DNA from: Siphlonurus alternatus
Taxonomy: Eukaryota > Arthropoda > Insecta > Ephemeroptera > Siphlonuridae
DNA: 64,000 nt
Assembly: GCA_949825025.1 (NCBI GenBank)
Contig: OX463780.1
Span: forward strand, 27,928,118 to 27,992,117
Direction: 5' to 3'
The notes under the pieces: model-generated
The model's database searches: none
Seen by the model: the letters and a program-made list of their open reading frames with translations, nothing else
Told to the model about the DNA's origin: nothing
Position numbers and translations under genes: made by a program
Part shown: positions 36,907 through 49,139 of the stretch, piece by piece
Numbering within the stretch: position 1 is the stretch's first letter
How the letters are laid out: each line of letters starts with the position of its first letter

Positions 36907-39900
36907 TTAGTTGCCTTCTGCAGTCTCGGTTTGTAATTTCTCAGTTTGATTATCGATTGATGTGGCTTCTTTCTCTTCTGTTATGTTTACCTCACTCTCT
37001 ATCTTGCTTGTTTTCTCAGGACTTTCCTCCTTTTCTGTGTTGTCTTTCTTGGTAATTGCTGCCTTGTCCTCTTCTTTCTCAGACGCCTCAGTGGCTTCCC
37101 GTTCGCGCACACACAGCACGGTGCACGTAAGGGTGGCCCAGCAAGCAGTGCGGGCACCTCGGATCCCAGCAAACAGTTGACGAATGCTTGATACCAGACA
37201 CTCAAGTTCTGAAACAACAAGACACTCAAAGATAAATTTGAAAAATTTGTGAACTTTTTGCACTTTACAAAAAATAAACACACATGGGAAAATTCCCTAT
37301 GATATGATATGTTATTAAATGAAAAGCTTAAATCAGCCAGACTATTAGTAACCATACTGGTACTGGGTTCATCAAGATACAGCAATTATCAGAAAATACC
37401 ATGATATATTAAGGAAAATTTAATGTAGTGATATGACTGGGTGTCAGGAGAAAAAAGGGAAAAAGAGGTTAAAGGCATTAGTCACTCCTAGGTCGCCTCA
37501 AAATTCCTTCCTCTCTTAGGCTTAACATTGGGGATAGGGTTTCCTTTCCCCCAACTGACAATGAGTGCTGGATCTGCTTTCGTTTGAGGTCTTATTAGGA
37601 CCTATCCTACTCACTCTCTTCCATCTTGGTCTCATCAATGCAGGCCGCAGCAGCGGGTCCCCTGAAAACCAGCAGGTTGTGGTTTAGCTTGTGTGCCTCG
37701 AGTTCTGCCCTGCGTGCTTCCTCCACACGCTGCACAGCTGCCTTCCAGTGAGAGATGGCGAGGTGCACTGTCAGAGGAACCTTGTAAGCACCAAGGTGCT
37801 CCATCTTGCCAATCAGCGTCAACAGCTGCAACACACAAAAATTTATAGCTACTACAGTGCTATTTTTTTTATAATACAAATACTATTTCAGTTTAATTTG
37901 CATTATTAAAAGAACAATACAATTCAGCCAAGTGAGAATAAAGAACACTGCTAATTAAGCTATAGAGCTTAAATAAATTAACAAACAAATAAATATGTGT
38001 TACATATTTCTTGCTCCCTAATTAGCCCAAGGGTGTATTGTTAACTATGGAAATAACCAACTTTCATTCCCAGTTGTCTTACCCGGCAGTGCTCTCTTAT
38101 GTTGTCAATGATGAGGCGGTCAACACGTGTGGGGTTCGGTGGCAACTTGGGCACGGGTAATGTGTTGGCTGAGCTCCAGTGACGTCCTGGCAGGCATGAG
38201 GCAAGGCGAGCCTCCGTCTGCTTCCGCTCCTTCTCGAGTTGGCGAAACTGCTCGTAACACACCTCAAGGTGTGCATGCAGACGTTGTGACGATGACAGCT
38301 TCCTGTACGATGGCATCACAATTAGCAATGGACTACTGAGTTAGACTGTTCTCTAGAAACAATTAACATTGCTGTGCTATTATTAACTAGCTGATCTAAA
38401 TCACAATGGAAAGCTCAGTAAAAAATAATTATTTTATTTACTTCAATTATTTTTTCAAATCAAATAAGAATAGCAAAAAAGACATTAGAAAACTGATTTT
38501 TCTTGTCTTATTGAGGAATAGTAGTATGTATCACACTAAAGGTTGAAAGACATCAGCTAATTGAGATCCTAGTCATCCTACTCTATAGAAAACTATAATT
38601 TTTTAACTGTACAGCTCAAGCATGGTCAATACTCACTTGTGCACTCTGCTAGAGAGATTGAAGTATGGGTTGAAGAGGTGTGGAGGCTGCGGCAGAGAGA
38701 AGTGTGGTGGCGGGAAGTGAGACGGCATCACGGGGCCAGTGAAGTAGGGAGGGAAACAGCGTGGGCCTCCCGGCGTTTGTGGTGCAAACATCGGAGGACG
38801 CTCCTGACCCATGAACATTGGAGGTCTTCCAGACATTCCCTCGTGCTGACTCAGAGCCATCGCAGCAGAAAAGTGGCGGGCCATAGCCTCGGCCTCTTCC
38901 ACTCCCTGTCAAAACAAATATCAAATATCAGACGTGAAGCAATGTTGATAAGATTAACGAATTTTTACTTTTTCAGTGCTGAAAATTGAAAAGAAAACAG
39001 AAATATTTTAAAGATAACATCAGCTTTCAGAAAGCCACAGCAAATTTATTACCTGAAATGGGCTGAAATATATTATTACAAACATGAGAGCCTATGGGGC
39101 AATTAGAAACTGCTGCAAGTGCAACCCATTGTAAAATACAATATTATCAATTTAACGATACAGTAAGAACTTCAATGAAGAAATGTCACAAACAGAATTA
39201 GGTGACTTGTCAGGGATTTATAAAGATCATGTTTACAAGAAGTATCTTGATCGTACCTGTTGATGATGATGCAGGGCTGCCAATGCAGCGACCTGCTCTC
39301 GCTGGCTAGGTCTCTGGTGTTGTGCAGGGGCACTGGAGCGCACCTGGGCTGCCAGGCTAGCTGGAAATGGCTTGTTGTCGGCTAGGCGAGGTGGGGCTCG
39401 TTGCCGGTGGGCTGGTAGGGGTGGCGGCGGCACTGAAGGGTTCATTACCGGCACAGAGGGCTCACCATAGCCTTCCTCACCAGACCTGAGCAAAAGCAAA
39501 GCTTTCTTTAATTTGCATTCTCTTTACAGTTATTTTATTTTAAAAGAAAAGGACAGACGAGACCCATAAGAACACAAATTAACAATTTTTTTGAAAGGAT
39601 ACTTGCAATACCTGTATGAGCTATTTTAGATACTTCACATAGCATAGCTTCTGTTTTCCAAGAATTAAGGAGGAGAGACGGTGATGTCTTACCTGGCAGG
39701 TGCAGTCTGAGATTGCTGCAGCAGGTCCAGGATAGTCGGAGGGTGCTCTTGTACTTCCTGCAGCAGCCTGTAGTAGTTCAGCAGATCAGCCTGGCTAGGC
39801 AATGAGGGGCTCAGAGGACCACTCTCACCCTCACCCTGGAACACATGACCTCTCTGTTCAAGGATCACAGATATTTCTCTACTTTTCACTGCAATTTAAG

Positions 39901-42900
39901 AATGTAACACTTTAAACTACATTCTATATCATGTGTGTTTTATGCTAGTAGGACTTCAGTACATTCAGTACATGTGGGCTAGCAAAAAGGGTGGTGAGCT
40001 GAAAAAAAAAAAAAAAAAAAACAGAAGAAGACAATCTGAAAATAGATACTAACAAGCATAATTGTATTATACACAAACAAATACCCCTGATTAAGTTCAA
40101 CATATAAAAAGTTAAACCTATGGCATGTTTTACATTATTTTACTAATGGCAAATACAAAATGTCATTGTTTATCTTCTCCTTTGAATGAGTTACCTGACT
40201 GTGCTGGGACAGAGTTGGGAACTCGCTTGTGACCATGCTGTCTCCTAAGCAGAGGCTGTTCTGCTGCTGTGGCTGTCTTCTGTGGCTTATCTCCTGGCCA
40301 CTGAAGTGCTGTGGAGGACCTTCCTGGCTGTTCCGAGAGGCCATCATGTGATTGCCAGTACCTACCGACCGCTCAGCAGAGAAACCCATTGACTGCCAGT
40401 CCTGCAAACATCTCTGTGTTAATTTACTTATCCCTACACTTCTACAGGCAGTAAAAACTTATAAAAGTAGCTGTAATCTAGTAGCTCATATCTAGCACTA
40501 CCAAGTTCTTAATTCATAAAGAAGCAATTACTGTACTCAATATTATGAAAGTCATGAATCAAAGAAAATTCTAACCTGTTTGCCTAGTCCATTGTTGTAG
40601 TTTGAAGTCTTGCTACCATCGTTGTAGTGAGTATCTTGCTGATAGCCGTTAAGAGTAGTCTCACAAGGGGTATTAAAATACGAATCTGCCATGAAAGCAT
40701 CATTCAACTCATTGTTGAAATACTCTTGAGTTTTTGTTGGTCCATTGTAGAATAAATCTTGAGTCTTTCCTCCGCTAAACAATTCTTGCGTCTTTGTTCC
40801 GTTGAAGAAGTCTTGAGACTTGGCTCCATTATACAAATCCTGGACGTTGGCTCCGTTGTATATGTTGTGAGAGTTGGTGACACAGCCGTTGTTTCCATCT
40901 GTCTTGTTACTGAAGTCTTGTGGCTTGCTGATTACACTGTTACTATAGCCCTGAGGCTTACTTCCAAACGGGTCTTGGCTGGAAAGATAATTCGGGAGGC
41001 CATCATGTTGAGTCTTTAAAATATTCTTGGTGCTGTTGAAATTGTGCAGACTATTGTTGTTATTGGTAGTGGTGCGTGGTGGAGCCCAGGGGAACACGCC
41101 AGAACCATTGTTGCGACGAGTCACTCCGGAGAACCTGTAACATAAATCAAGTCTCACACAACAATGCAAGAATGCAACATCAATGCTACTTCTTGATGAG
41201 ATATTCAAATAAAAAGATAAAAATAATAATTATTATTTCAAATCTTTCACATACTGACAAAAAATTCCAAAGGAGCTGGAAGTACAAGGTTTGGAATTCT
41301 TCTATGACTCAAACCTAAATGTTAAGGAATTCAATAGTTCAAATGAGATTTACCTTCCCTTGAATTTCCAGAACCTTCTGCTACTTTCAGATTAATATTT
41401 AGTTTTCAAGATAACTGCACAAGAATAGAGGGACAAGATATTATTGATTGAGGCTAAGCTCACCTTGGGTCCGCAGCTTCATCCTCGTCCAGCAAGGCCA
41501 GGGCCGAGGCCGAAGCAATGTGGCTCTCGTCCAGAGCATCACGCGAACCAGAGCTCTCCTGCAAGCAATACATACTGTCAGTAACTGTGAGGATTATATT
41601 GAGTTGCTATAACTTACTCTTCACTGCATAAATATATTAAGACAAAAATAAATTTAAGCATTCTATATGAAATTTATGAAAGTGGTCTATACTAGAGTTA
41701 ATAAACTAACAAATAGGGCCTGACAGTAACAAACAAACAATGAGCAATTAGAAACGAAAAATTTTATTGGCTTAATCGAAAGAAGGGGTAAAAATATGAC
41801 GTTGTGAATTGTTTCAGATTTTTTTGTGACCTATAACTAATTTTAATTAATTAATTAAGTTGCATTATTTTGAGAGTGCCGCCTCTCGTGACGCCTCTGA
41901 CGTCACACCATTCTTGTACTTTTGCACTATAGATGAGATTAGGTGAGAACATGCAGGTATGAAAATCAAAATGGCTGGCGCCACGTTTGAAATTCCCCGC
42001 TTCAAATTTTTGAAGTTTTAATGTGGGTTACGTTTGATCAATTTTAGCTTTATTTTGTTCGCATACCACTGAAAAATATGGTTGAAATATGATTTAAAAC
42101 TTCTATCGTGCTCTAATATTGTTTAATACGTAAAAAGTAGAAAATTATGAGAGACTAACTTCTTACATCAAATTAGTTTGCTTTCTTCCTTTAAATAAAA
42201 TAATTTACTGATACTTGGTGTGCTAGTGGGTTAGCCCAGTGGTAAACGCATCAGACTTCAAATTTCGTGGTTGAGGGTTCGATTCTTTCTTCCGACGAGT
42301 TTTTATAAATACATTTTTTTTCTTTAATTTTAATATATTTCTGAATTCTAAATTTATAAAATGTGGTTAAAATATGGTTTACAGTCGTAATTGATAATTT
42401 TTTAATAGTAAAAAGAGAGGGAACAATATTAATAAAAAATTACTTCACTTTTTCGCTTTCCAATAAAACATTTTTCTTACCGAGGCTCAAAGCTTAATTA
42501 GTGTGGCACTGTGGCACAGTGGCGGAGAAATTTTCTTTAATTAAATTAAACTAAATTAAAGGAAAGAAAAGTGTCGAGTTTAAAAAATCCTTCGACGTGG
42601 AGAATCAAACTCTCCACCACAAGACTATATAACGAACTCTGCGTCTTCGCCACTGTGCCACACCAAGCTTTGGGACACAGTGTGAAAAATGTTTTATTTG
42701 AACCTATAAAAGTGAAGTAATTTTTTATTAATATTGTTCCCTCTCTTTACTATTAAAAAGTTATCAATTAATTACGACTGTAAACCATATTTTAACCCAG
42801 GGCCGTCCCATGCGCACGGTGCATACGTTTAATTTTTTCTGCTCTATTATAGAGTTTTCCGTAAATTAATAGCCACGGCTTAGAAAAGCTGCGCAGAAAC

Positions 42901-45900
42901 GAGTTTTAAATGTTAGTAGTCTACTGCGCATGGCTCTGCGAAGTGTGCATGATAAAAAAGCTTGAATCCAAATGAAGCTGCGCAAACGCTAGGTGACTAA
43001 TCTGCGCACAGCCAATAGCAACTTTGTATGCTTTATGAACAAAGATACGAACTTCTACCCCAGATTGCTTGCGAATCGCAGTGTTTAAAAATTCTTTTAA
43101 TACGTTACTGCAACCGGTTTGGCTTGTAGTATTGCAAATAAATATCAAATTTGAGATGAGATAAAAAGCAACGTTCTCGCTAATGTTGAACAAAAATTCT
43201 GCTCCGGTAGGGGCCCCTCGTGCAGCAAAACAGCTGTTTTGAGCTCACTAAGTGACGTCACCTTGGGTGTTTTTGGCCAAAATGCGCAGATCAGTCCAAA
43301 TTCGTAGGGCTGATGGACCTATCTATTATAGTTGTATCATGATTTTAACCACATTTTATAAATTTAGAATTCAGAAATATATTAAAATTAAAGAAAAAAA
43401 ATGTATTTATAAAACCTCGTCGGAAGAAAGAATCGAACCCTCAACCACGAAATTTGAAGTCTGATGCGTTTACCACTGGGCTAACCCACTACCCACGTAT
43501 AAATTTTGACTACTTTGGGCTTGGTTTGCTAGCCCAAAATAGCATTGCAAGCTCAAAATTACTTTCCTTCAAGTATCAGTTTGGGCTGCGAAGCCCAGAG
43601 TACCTCAAACTGGCTTTAAAGTGTTATTGAGCTATCTGAACTCAAATTTGCTTATAACCAAAGTAGCCCACGATTGTCCAATAATGCTTCAGGCTTTATT
43701 TAGACCAAACATGAACATTTAAGCCTCCAGCTCAGATTGGAATTTTATAGCTTAAAATAGACCAGATTTGTGACCAAGCAATTTTAACCTAATTAAGACC
43801 AAACAAGCTTGAAACAAATTTAAGCTAGCTGTTGACCGTTTTAGCCCAAAATGGCATTTAATATCCCCAGGGTTGCAGTAAGCTTGTTATTGGCCAAAAA
43901 AGCTCAATTAAGCCCAAGCTCAACCTAGCTTCATGTAGCTGTATATTGACCAATCCAGCTAAAATAAATCTGAGCACCCTGTAGACCATTTCTGCCCAAA
44001 ATAGCCATGAATGAATTCCTTGCCTCGGCCAGCACAAAGTGAGCCAAAAATGCTTAAAATTGCACTCTTCAGCCCAAACATGCCCTTTTTTACTCTGAAA
44101 GTATTCATGTGCTTGACCAAGCCCAAAATGAACCAAAAAAGCTTAAAATGGCACTATTTAGCCCAAACATACCCCTTTTTACTCTGAATGTATTCCTCAG
44201 GTTGGCTCAGTTCAAAATAGCCCAAAATAGCTTAAAATGGATTTTTTTTGCCCAAAGAGGTTTTTTCCCTCCCTGAATGTACTGCATTGGTTAGGTATAT
44301 AGCCCAAAATGAACCAAAACAGCTTAAAATGGACCTCTTTTGCCCAAAGATGTGCCGATCCACCCTGAATGTACTACATTGGTTAAGGTAGCCCAAAGTG
44401 GACCAAAACAGCTTAAAATGGACCTCTTTTGCCCAAAGATGTGCCGATCCACCCTGAATGTACTGCATTGGTTTAGGTAGCCCAAAGTGGACCAAAACAG
44501 CTTAAAATGGACCTCTTTTGCCCAAAGATGTGTCGATTTACCCTGAATGTACTGCATTGGTTAAGGTAGCTCCACCTTAACCAATGCAGTACATTCAGGG
44601 TGGATCGGCACATCTTTGGGCAAAAAAGGTCCATTTTAAGCTGTTTTGGTCCACTTTGGGCTACCTTAACCAATGCAGTACATTCAGGGTGGATCGGCAC
44701 ATCTTTGGGCAAAAGAGGTCCATTTTAAGCTGTTTTGGTCCATTTTGGGCTACCTTAGCCAATGCAGTACATTCAGGGTGGATCGGCACATCTTTGGGCA
44801 AAAGAGGTCCATTTTAAGCTGTTTTGGTCCACTTTGGGCTACCTTTACCAATGCAGTACATTCAGGGTGGATCGGCACATCTTTGGGAGCCCAAAGTGGA
44901 CCAAAACAGCTTCAAATGGACCTCTTTTGCCCAGAGATGTGCCGATCCGCCCTGAATGTATGCATACTGCATTGGTTTAGGTAACTTAAAGTGAACCATT
45001 ACAACTTAATTAAAATAGACCTCATCTATAAGCTGGGTCTATTATATTTATCAGAATTAATTAAGTCGTCTGTCATGTTTACAAAGATTTCGCCATTTGT
45101 AGACTTTTGGAGATTAATTTAGCGCGTTTCCGATGGTTTCCGATCGGTTCCGAACTTCCGATCGCTCTGATTGGTTCATTTGAATTCATTTCTCTACCGG
45201 TTTTCCATCTGACTTGTGACAGTTGACAATGTTTGTTGTTGTTGCAGTATGTATATTTCTTATAGTGTCATAAGTAGTGTCATGTATCTATATTTTTAAG
45301 GTTTTCTTTAGTGTAGTAATGCGTTAATCATCTGCCAAGGTAAGCATACATGTATATAGTCTATATACATCAATATCTCAGGGTTAAAGTTGATCGGGAA
45401 ATGTTTTTCTGTTCATGCCACCGGGTGGCATATCTCTCCTAATAGGTTTAAGCTGCTAACAATGCAGTTCCTCAGCCTATTCTTCCACAATTTTGAAGAA
45501 AAAAGCAGTTCTACACAGCCAAAATGTAAGGAAATAAATGAACAAAGGTTAATTTTGTTCTAAAATTGCGGTAAGTGGCACTTTTTACAATTTTAATAAC
45601 AATTTCACAGCTATAATAAATGAAACTGTATTTCATTCAGGATATTATGCTCTCTAATTACTAATAGAATTGTTACAATGACCTCTTACATACGTACTGT
45701 ATGCATACTGTATTTACCGTGTGCAAATAATATGCATTCAGTACGTTATTTGTACGTATATGATAAAAGAACAGAATAAACATACACCTCATTTAATATG
45801 CATACCATGTGATTCTTGGGCCAGTCTCTTCCCCTCACAGTCGGCCAAGTATTCCTTTGTATTATTAGTGTCTGGTATGCATGCATCAGCATGATGACAA

Positions 45901-47816
45901 TACTGATTTTCCCTATCTCTTAACCATGAATAAATTATATTATTTTATAGCACTTTTATCAACTTTGAGCTTCAAGTATCAACTAATTGATAGAATGCAT
46001 TCATGGTAATAAAAGGCACATGTAGGCAAAATATTTCTATCTTCATCTATTTTCGTTTGTTTTATGAAGCGATAGTTAAGGTAAAGAATGTAATACATTC
46101 AGAGGAAAGAAGACCATTTTGAGCTATTTTAGTCTATTTTTAGCTACTGTTTGTAATGCAGTACATTCAAGTTGAATAAGCACATCTTTGGGCCAAAGAG
46201 GTCCATTTTAAGCTTTTTTGGTTCACTTTGAGCTACCTAAACCAATGCAGTACATTCAGGGTGGATCGGCACATCTTTGGGCAAAAGAGGTCCATTTTAA
46301 GCTGGTTTGGTCCACTTTGGGCTACCTTTATCAATGCAGTACATTCAGGGTGGATCGGCACATCTTTGGGCAAAAGAGGTCCATTTTAAGCTGTTTTGGT
46401 CCACTTTGGGCTACCTTTACCAATGCAGTACATTCAGGGTGGATCGGCACATCTTTGGGCAAAAGAGGTCCATTTTAAGCTGGTTTGGTCCACTTTGGGC
46501 TACCTAAACCAATGCAGTATATTCAGGGTAGATCGGCACATCTTTGGGCAAAAGAGGTCCATTTTAAGCTGTTTTGGTCCACTTTGGGCTACCTTAGCCA
46601 ATGCAGTACATTCAGGGTGGATCGGCACATCTTTGGGCAAAAGAGGTCCATTTTAAGCTGTTTTGGTCTATTTTGAGCTATATAAGCGTACTGGGGACAA
46701 CCAGGGTAGAAAAGGTCAAGTTTGGGCAAATTTGGTCCATTTCCAGCTTGTTTAAGCATGGCATAGTTGGTTCAAACTGATCCATAATGAGCTACATAGA
46801 GCTATGGATTAAGTGGTGTATTGGTCCAGTTAGGGTTATATTGGGCTATTACAGCTCAATGTTACTTTTTTTGCTGGCCCAGATTTGCCCAAAATCGGCC
46901 AATTAGGTGCCTGTCGGAGTCTAATTGGGCTAGCAAAATTTTGGTCTTATTTGAGCTGATAAGCCCAAAGTGTAGTCAAAATTTATACGTGGGTAGCACA
47001 CCAAGTATCAGTAAATTATTTTATTTAAAGGAAGAAAGCAAACTAATTTGATGTAAGAAGTTAGTCTCTCATAATTTTCTACTTTTTACTTATTAAACAA
47101 TATTAGAGCACGATAAAAGTTTTAAATCATATTTCAACCATATTTTTCAGTGGTATGCGAACAAAATAAAGCTAAAATTGATCAAACGTAACCCACATTA
47201 AAACTTCAAAAATTTGAAGCGGGGAATTTCAAACGTGGCGCCAGCCATTTTGATTTTCATACCTGCATGTTCTCACCTAATCTCATCTATAGTGCAAAAG
47301 TACAAGAATGGTGTGACGTCAGAGGCGTCACGAGAGGCGGCACTCTCAAAATAATGCAACTTAATTAATTAATTAAAATTAGTTATAGGTCACAAAAAAA
47401 TCTGAAACAATTCACAACGTCATATTTTTACCCCTTCTTTCGATTAAGCCAATAAAATTTTTCGTTTCTAATTGCTCATTAGAGATTCCAATGTCTAAAA
47501 TGATAAAATTATATTAGATCTGCAAAGCTATCTTTCTATCCTCCATATGTGAGGACAGATTATCAAATTATTGTACAGTTTTTTTTTTTTTTACCTGCTC
47601 ATAGCTGAAGAGGTGTGGCAGTGCTGCTGATGCTAGAGGAGAGGTTTGGTGCTGCACAGGCCGCACTTGCATGGTCTGTTGAGGCTGCTGCTGACCAATG
47701 GGCCGCACTTGTATGCCCGACAACTGCTGCTTCTGGTGCACGCTGCTTGGCCATTCACTCAATAAGCCCAACTCTCCCCCCACAGCACGTGGCTGATACA
47801 CAGTCTCCTCCCAGAT
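36907..47816 (-). CDS. MEIOC: MEIOC, meiosis-specific coiled-coil protein (ten visible exons, 818 aa of coding sequence)
   Basis: Germline regulator; in vertebrates MEIOC binds the RNA helicase YTHDC2 in the cytoplasm and keeps cells in the meiotic programme. Exons: 47816-47595, 41558-41464, 41134-40576, 40401-40195, 39835-39693, 39485-39257, 38905-38637, 38302-38083, 37825-37615 and 37208-36907 (stop TAA), all GT-AG with phase conserved. The diagnostic domain is in the last three exons: LEVCYEQFRQLEKERKQTEA, LPPNPTRVDRLIIDNIREHC, LLTLIGKMEHL, HWKAAVQRVEEARRAELEAH and, after the last intron, SSIRQLFAGIRGARTACWA. Upstream exons are low complexity (Gln/Pro/Asn-rich), as in other MEIOC proteins. 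After the domain comes a Lys/Glu-rich tail not expected from the vertebrate protein. The 6-kb first visible intron is filled by a foldback element. The N-terminus lies further upstream. Confidence 0.88.
40717..40857 (-). repeat. 27-bp in-frame minisatellite in MEIOC
   Basis: Five consecutive units of nine to ten residues of the form NGxKTQ(D/E)LF (NGANVQDLY, NGAKSQDFF, NGTKTQELF, SGGKTQDLFY, NGPTKTQEYF). Two looser KPQ-x-(Y/F)SN units lie just before. It is in a low-complexity region outside the conserved domain. Confidence 0.75.
42226..43489. mobile_element. TA-flanked element with tRNA-like inverted ends, 1264 bp, nested in the foldback element
   Basis: The left end 42226-42373 and right end 43342-43489 are inverted repeats of 148 bp that read identically except for one base that I could see. 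Each starts GTGGGTTAGCCCAGTGG and contains, by position 70, a tRNA-like A box and a B box (GGGTTCGATTCT). A TA lies outside each end (42224-42225 and 43490-43491). Removing the element plus one TA restores GGTGTGCTACCCACGTAT, which is exactly what the other arm of the host foldback element has. That gives a clean empty site and proves the insertion. No transposase inside. Confidence 0.9.
42368..42800. repeat. inner inverted repeat with a second tRNA-like core
   Basis: Arms TTAAAATATGGTTTACAG and its complement enclose GTAAAAAGAGAGGGAACAAT/complement and a core with GTGGCACAGTGGC. On the minus strand around 42597-42666 the core gives an A box and a T-arm (GGAGAGTTTGATTCTCC) of tRNA type. It is probably another insertion within the TA-flanked element. 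Confidence 0.6.
44232..44990. repeat. 89-bp tandem repeats, head-to-head arrays (left block)
   Basis: Units carry TACATTCAGGGTGGATCGGC, CACATCTTTGGGCAAAAGAG and TTTTAAGCTGTTTTGGTCCA. They run in minus orientation to about 44577, switch to plus orientation around the palindromic centre ACCTTAACC to about 44888, then a reversed partial unit follows. Older, more diverged AGCCCAAA-type units extend left to about 43500. Because 89 is not a multiple of 3, overlapping ORFs arise in several frames. Confidence 0.9.
44991..46089. other. unique promoter-like centre of the foldback element
   Basis: Non-repetitive 1.1 kb. At 45110-45215 it has TTTAGCGCG, repeated TTCCGA words, and CTGATTGG (inverted CCAAT). 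At 45333-45345 there is a good splice donor, GCCAAG|GTAAGC. It could be a captured host promoter and noncoding first exon; no protein was recognised. Confidence 0.35.
46140..46690 (+). repeat. 89-bp tandem repeats (right block)
   Basis: About six plus-oriented copies of the same unit as the left block, ending where diverged AGCCCAAA-type sequence resumes. Confidence 0.9.
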
Positions 47817-49139
47817 CTATAACAGCACAAATAAACTGCTTGAAAACTAAATTTTTCTTAAATAAACCAAGTTAAGGATAAAATTTGCATGCATTTTTGG
47901 GGTATACATGTGATACCAGGTTCATTAACGGTCTGCAAGTTTGCCATCATATTCTGAGAAACCATTGAAACTTCTGACAAGATGGTTGATACAGAAACCA
48001 AGGGCTTTAACTGCCTTAAACAGTTAGAAGTATGTGAAGCAAGCAGATCAGTAACACACTAAGCTGCTCATAGACTTCATAGACCTATTGGATCTCACCA
48101 CACTGCATGGGATCTCCTATGTCAATTCATAAGTTGACACTTTTAAGAGCTCCATAGCAAGATTTGAATGTTAATTATCTCCTCTAATCTAACTAGGTTT
48201 TTAACACTGGCATCAATAATAACTCGAAATGTAATTTATTTTTCAACATACACATACAGTATAATTATAAAAAATGCGTGGAGTACTGGATGTATGTAAA
48301 TATAATATATAAAAAAATAAGGTGCAAGTTAATAATTATTTTTAATTGGGACGAATTAGTTATAATTACATGTACAGTAATGTATATCGATCTGACAATA
48401 CAATTGACGATTGTTCTGGTTGGCCCGACAAAAACAAAACGGTGTCATGTATGCATTGCCTACATATAATACTGCAAACAAATTAAAATTTGAGTGTACA
48501 CCACAATGTTTTATTATAAACTACAGATGTAAAACTGTAGTTCCCAAATTTAAATATAGTTTGATCATCTGGCATGATTACCCTTTAGGAATAATAAATT
48601 ATAATATGTAGACAAAGTATGAAAAATTTGTAAAAAAATAAAATAAAAGATTTTTGAAAGTCAAAGTATGCCTACTGCCGCCTCATCTGCTATCAAAAAG
48701 AAAACAAATCACTCCCAAGAACTAATTAATTTAAGTATCTCGAAGCAGACAACTCGAATTTTAGCTTTCTATGATGAATATTATCCACGAAGAACTCGGC
48801 TAAATAAGACGTAATGAGTGGGTGTATAGTAGGAGTGGGCGTTTCCTCACCCAACTCTGTCGTCAGTTTGAAAAAAAAAAAAAAAAACTTCGGACACTTA
48901 AACATTACAAATTTGCTCAGCTAAAAGTTTTAATTAATTTCCACGACGTTTTAAGTAATTCAAATTTTATTAGGGTCCAGCAAATTAAAATAAATTGCCA
49001 ATAAGTAAACAAAATATACTGTCTCGGTAAAATATTAATCTTCAATCGATTGGGAGGTTGAATTATTAAATCCCAGTTACAGCTTGATTTGAAGTGCCTA
49101 GACGTCACGATATATAAAATTGTAAATGAAAAAACTTAC
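47817..49139. other. probable MEIOC intron
   Basis: No clear exon. A possible micro-exon of 11 or 14 nt at 48676-48686/48689 (minus strand) is discussed in the findings. The rest is AT-rich. Confidence 0.35.

Larger units (their letters stand above)
41739..47480. mobile_element. 5.7-kb foldback element in a MEIOC intron
   Basis: Long terminal inverted repeats: about 41739-42225 (AATGAGCAATTAGAAACG...) and about 46990-47480, its near-perfect complement. Within each arm lie ATTGGCTTAATCGAAAG, GAGAGTGCCGCCTCTCGTGA, TGACGTCA and GGCTGGCGCCACG. Inside come 89-bp tandem repeats in opposite orientations on the two sides, and a unique stretch of about 1.1 kb. The left arm is split by a 1.26-kb nested element. 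No transposase is visible. No clear target duplication was found outside the ends. Confidence 0.85.

Noticed and set aside
42226..42297. Functional tRNA gene
   Set aside because: A and B boxes are present and the T-arm pairs with G-U pairs, but the acceptor and anticodon stems do not pair well, and both copies are the ends of a mobile element.
43858..46676. Many overlapping ORFs of 60-103 codons on both strands
   Set aside because: They arise from the 89-bp tandem repeat, whose length is not divisible by three, so the same sequence is read in rotating frames. No start context or conserved protein.
44232..46690. CRISPR-like array
   Set aside because: Repeats are contiguous without unique spacers, inverted in blocks, and in an animal-type genome.
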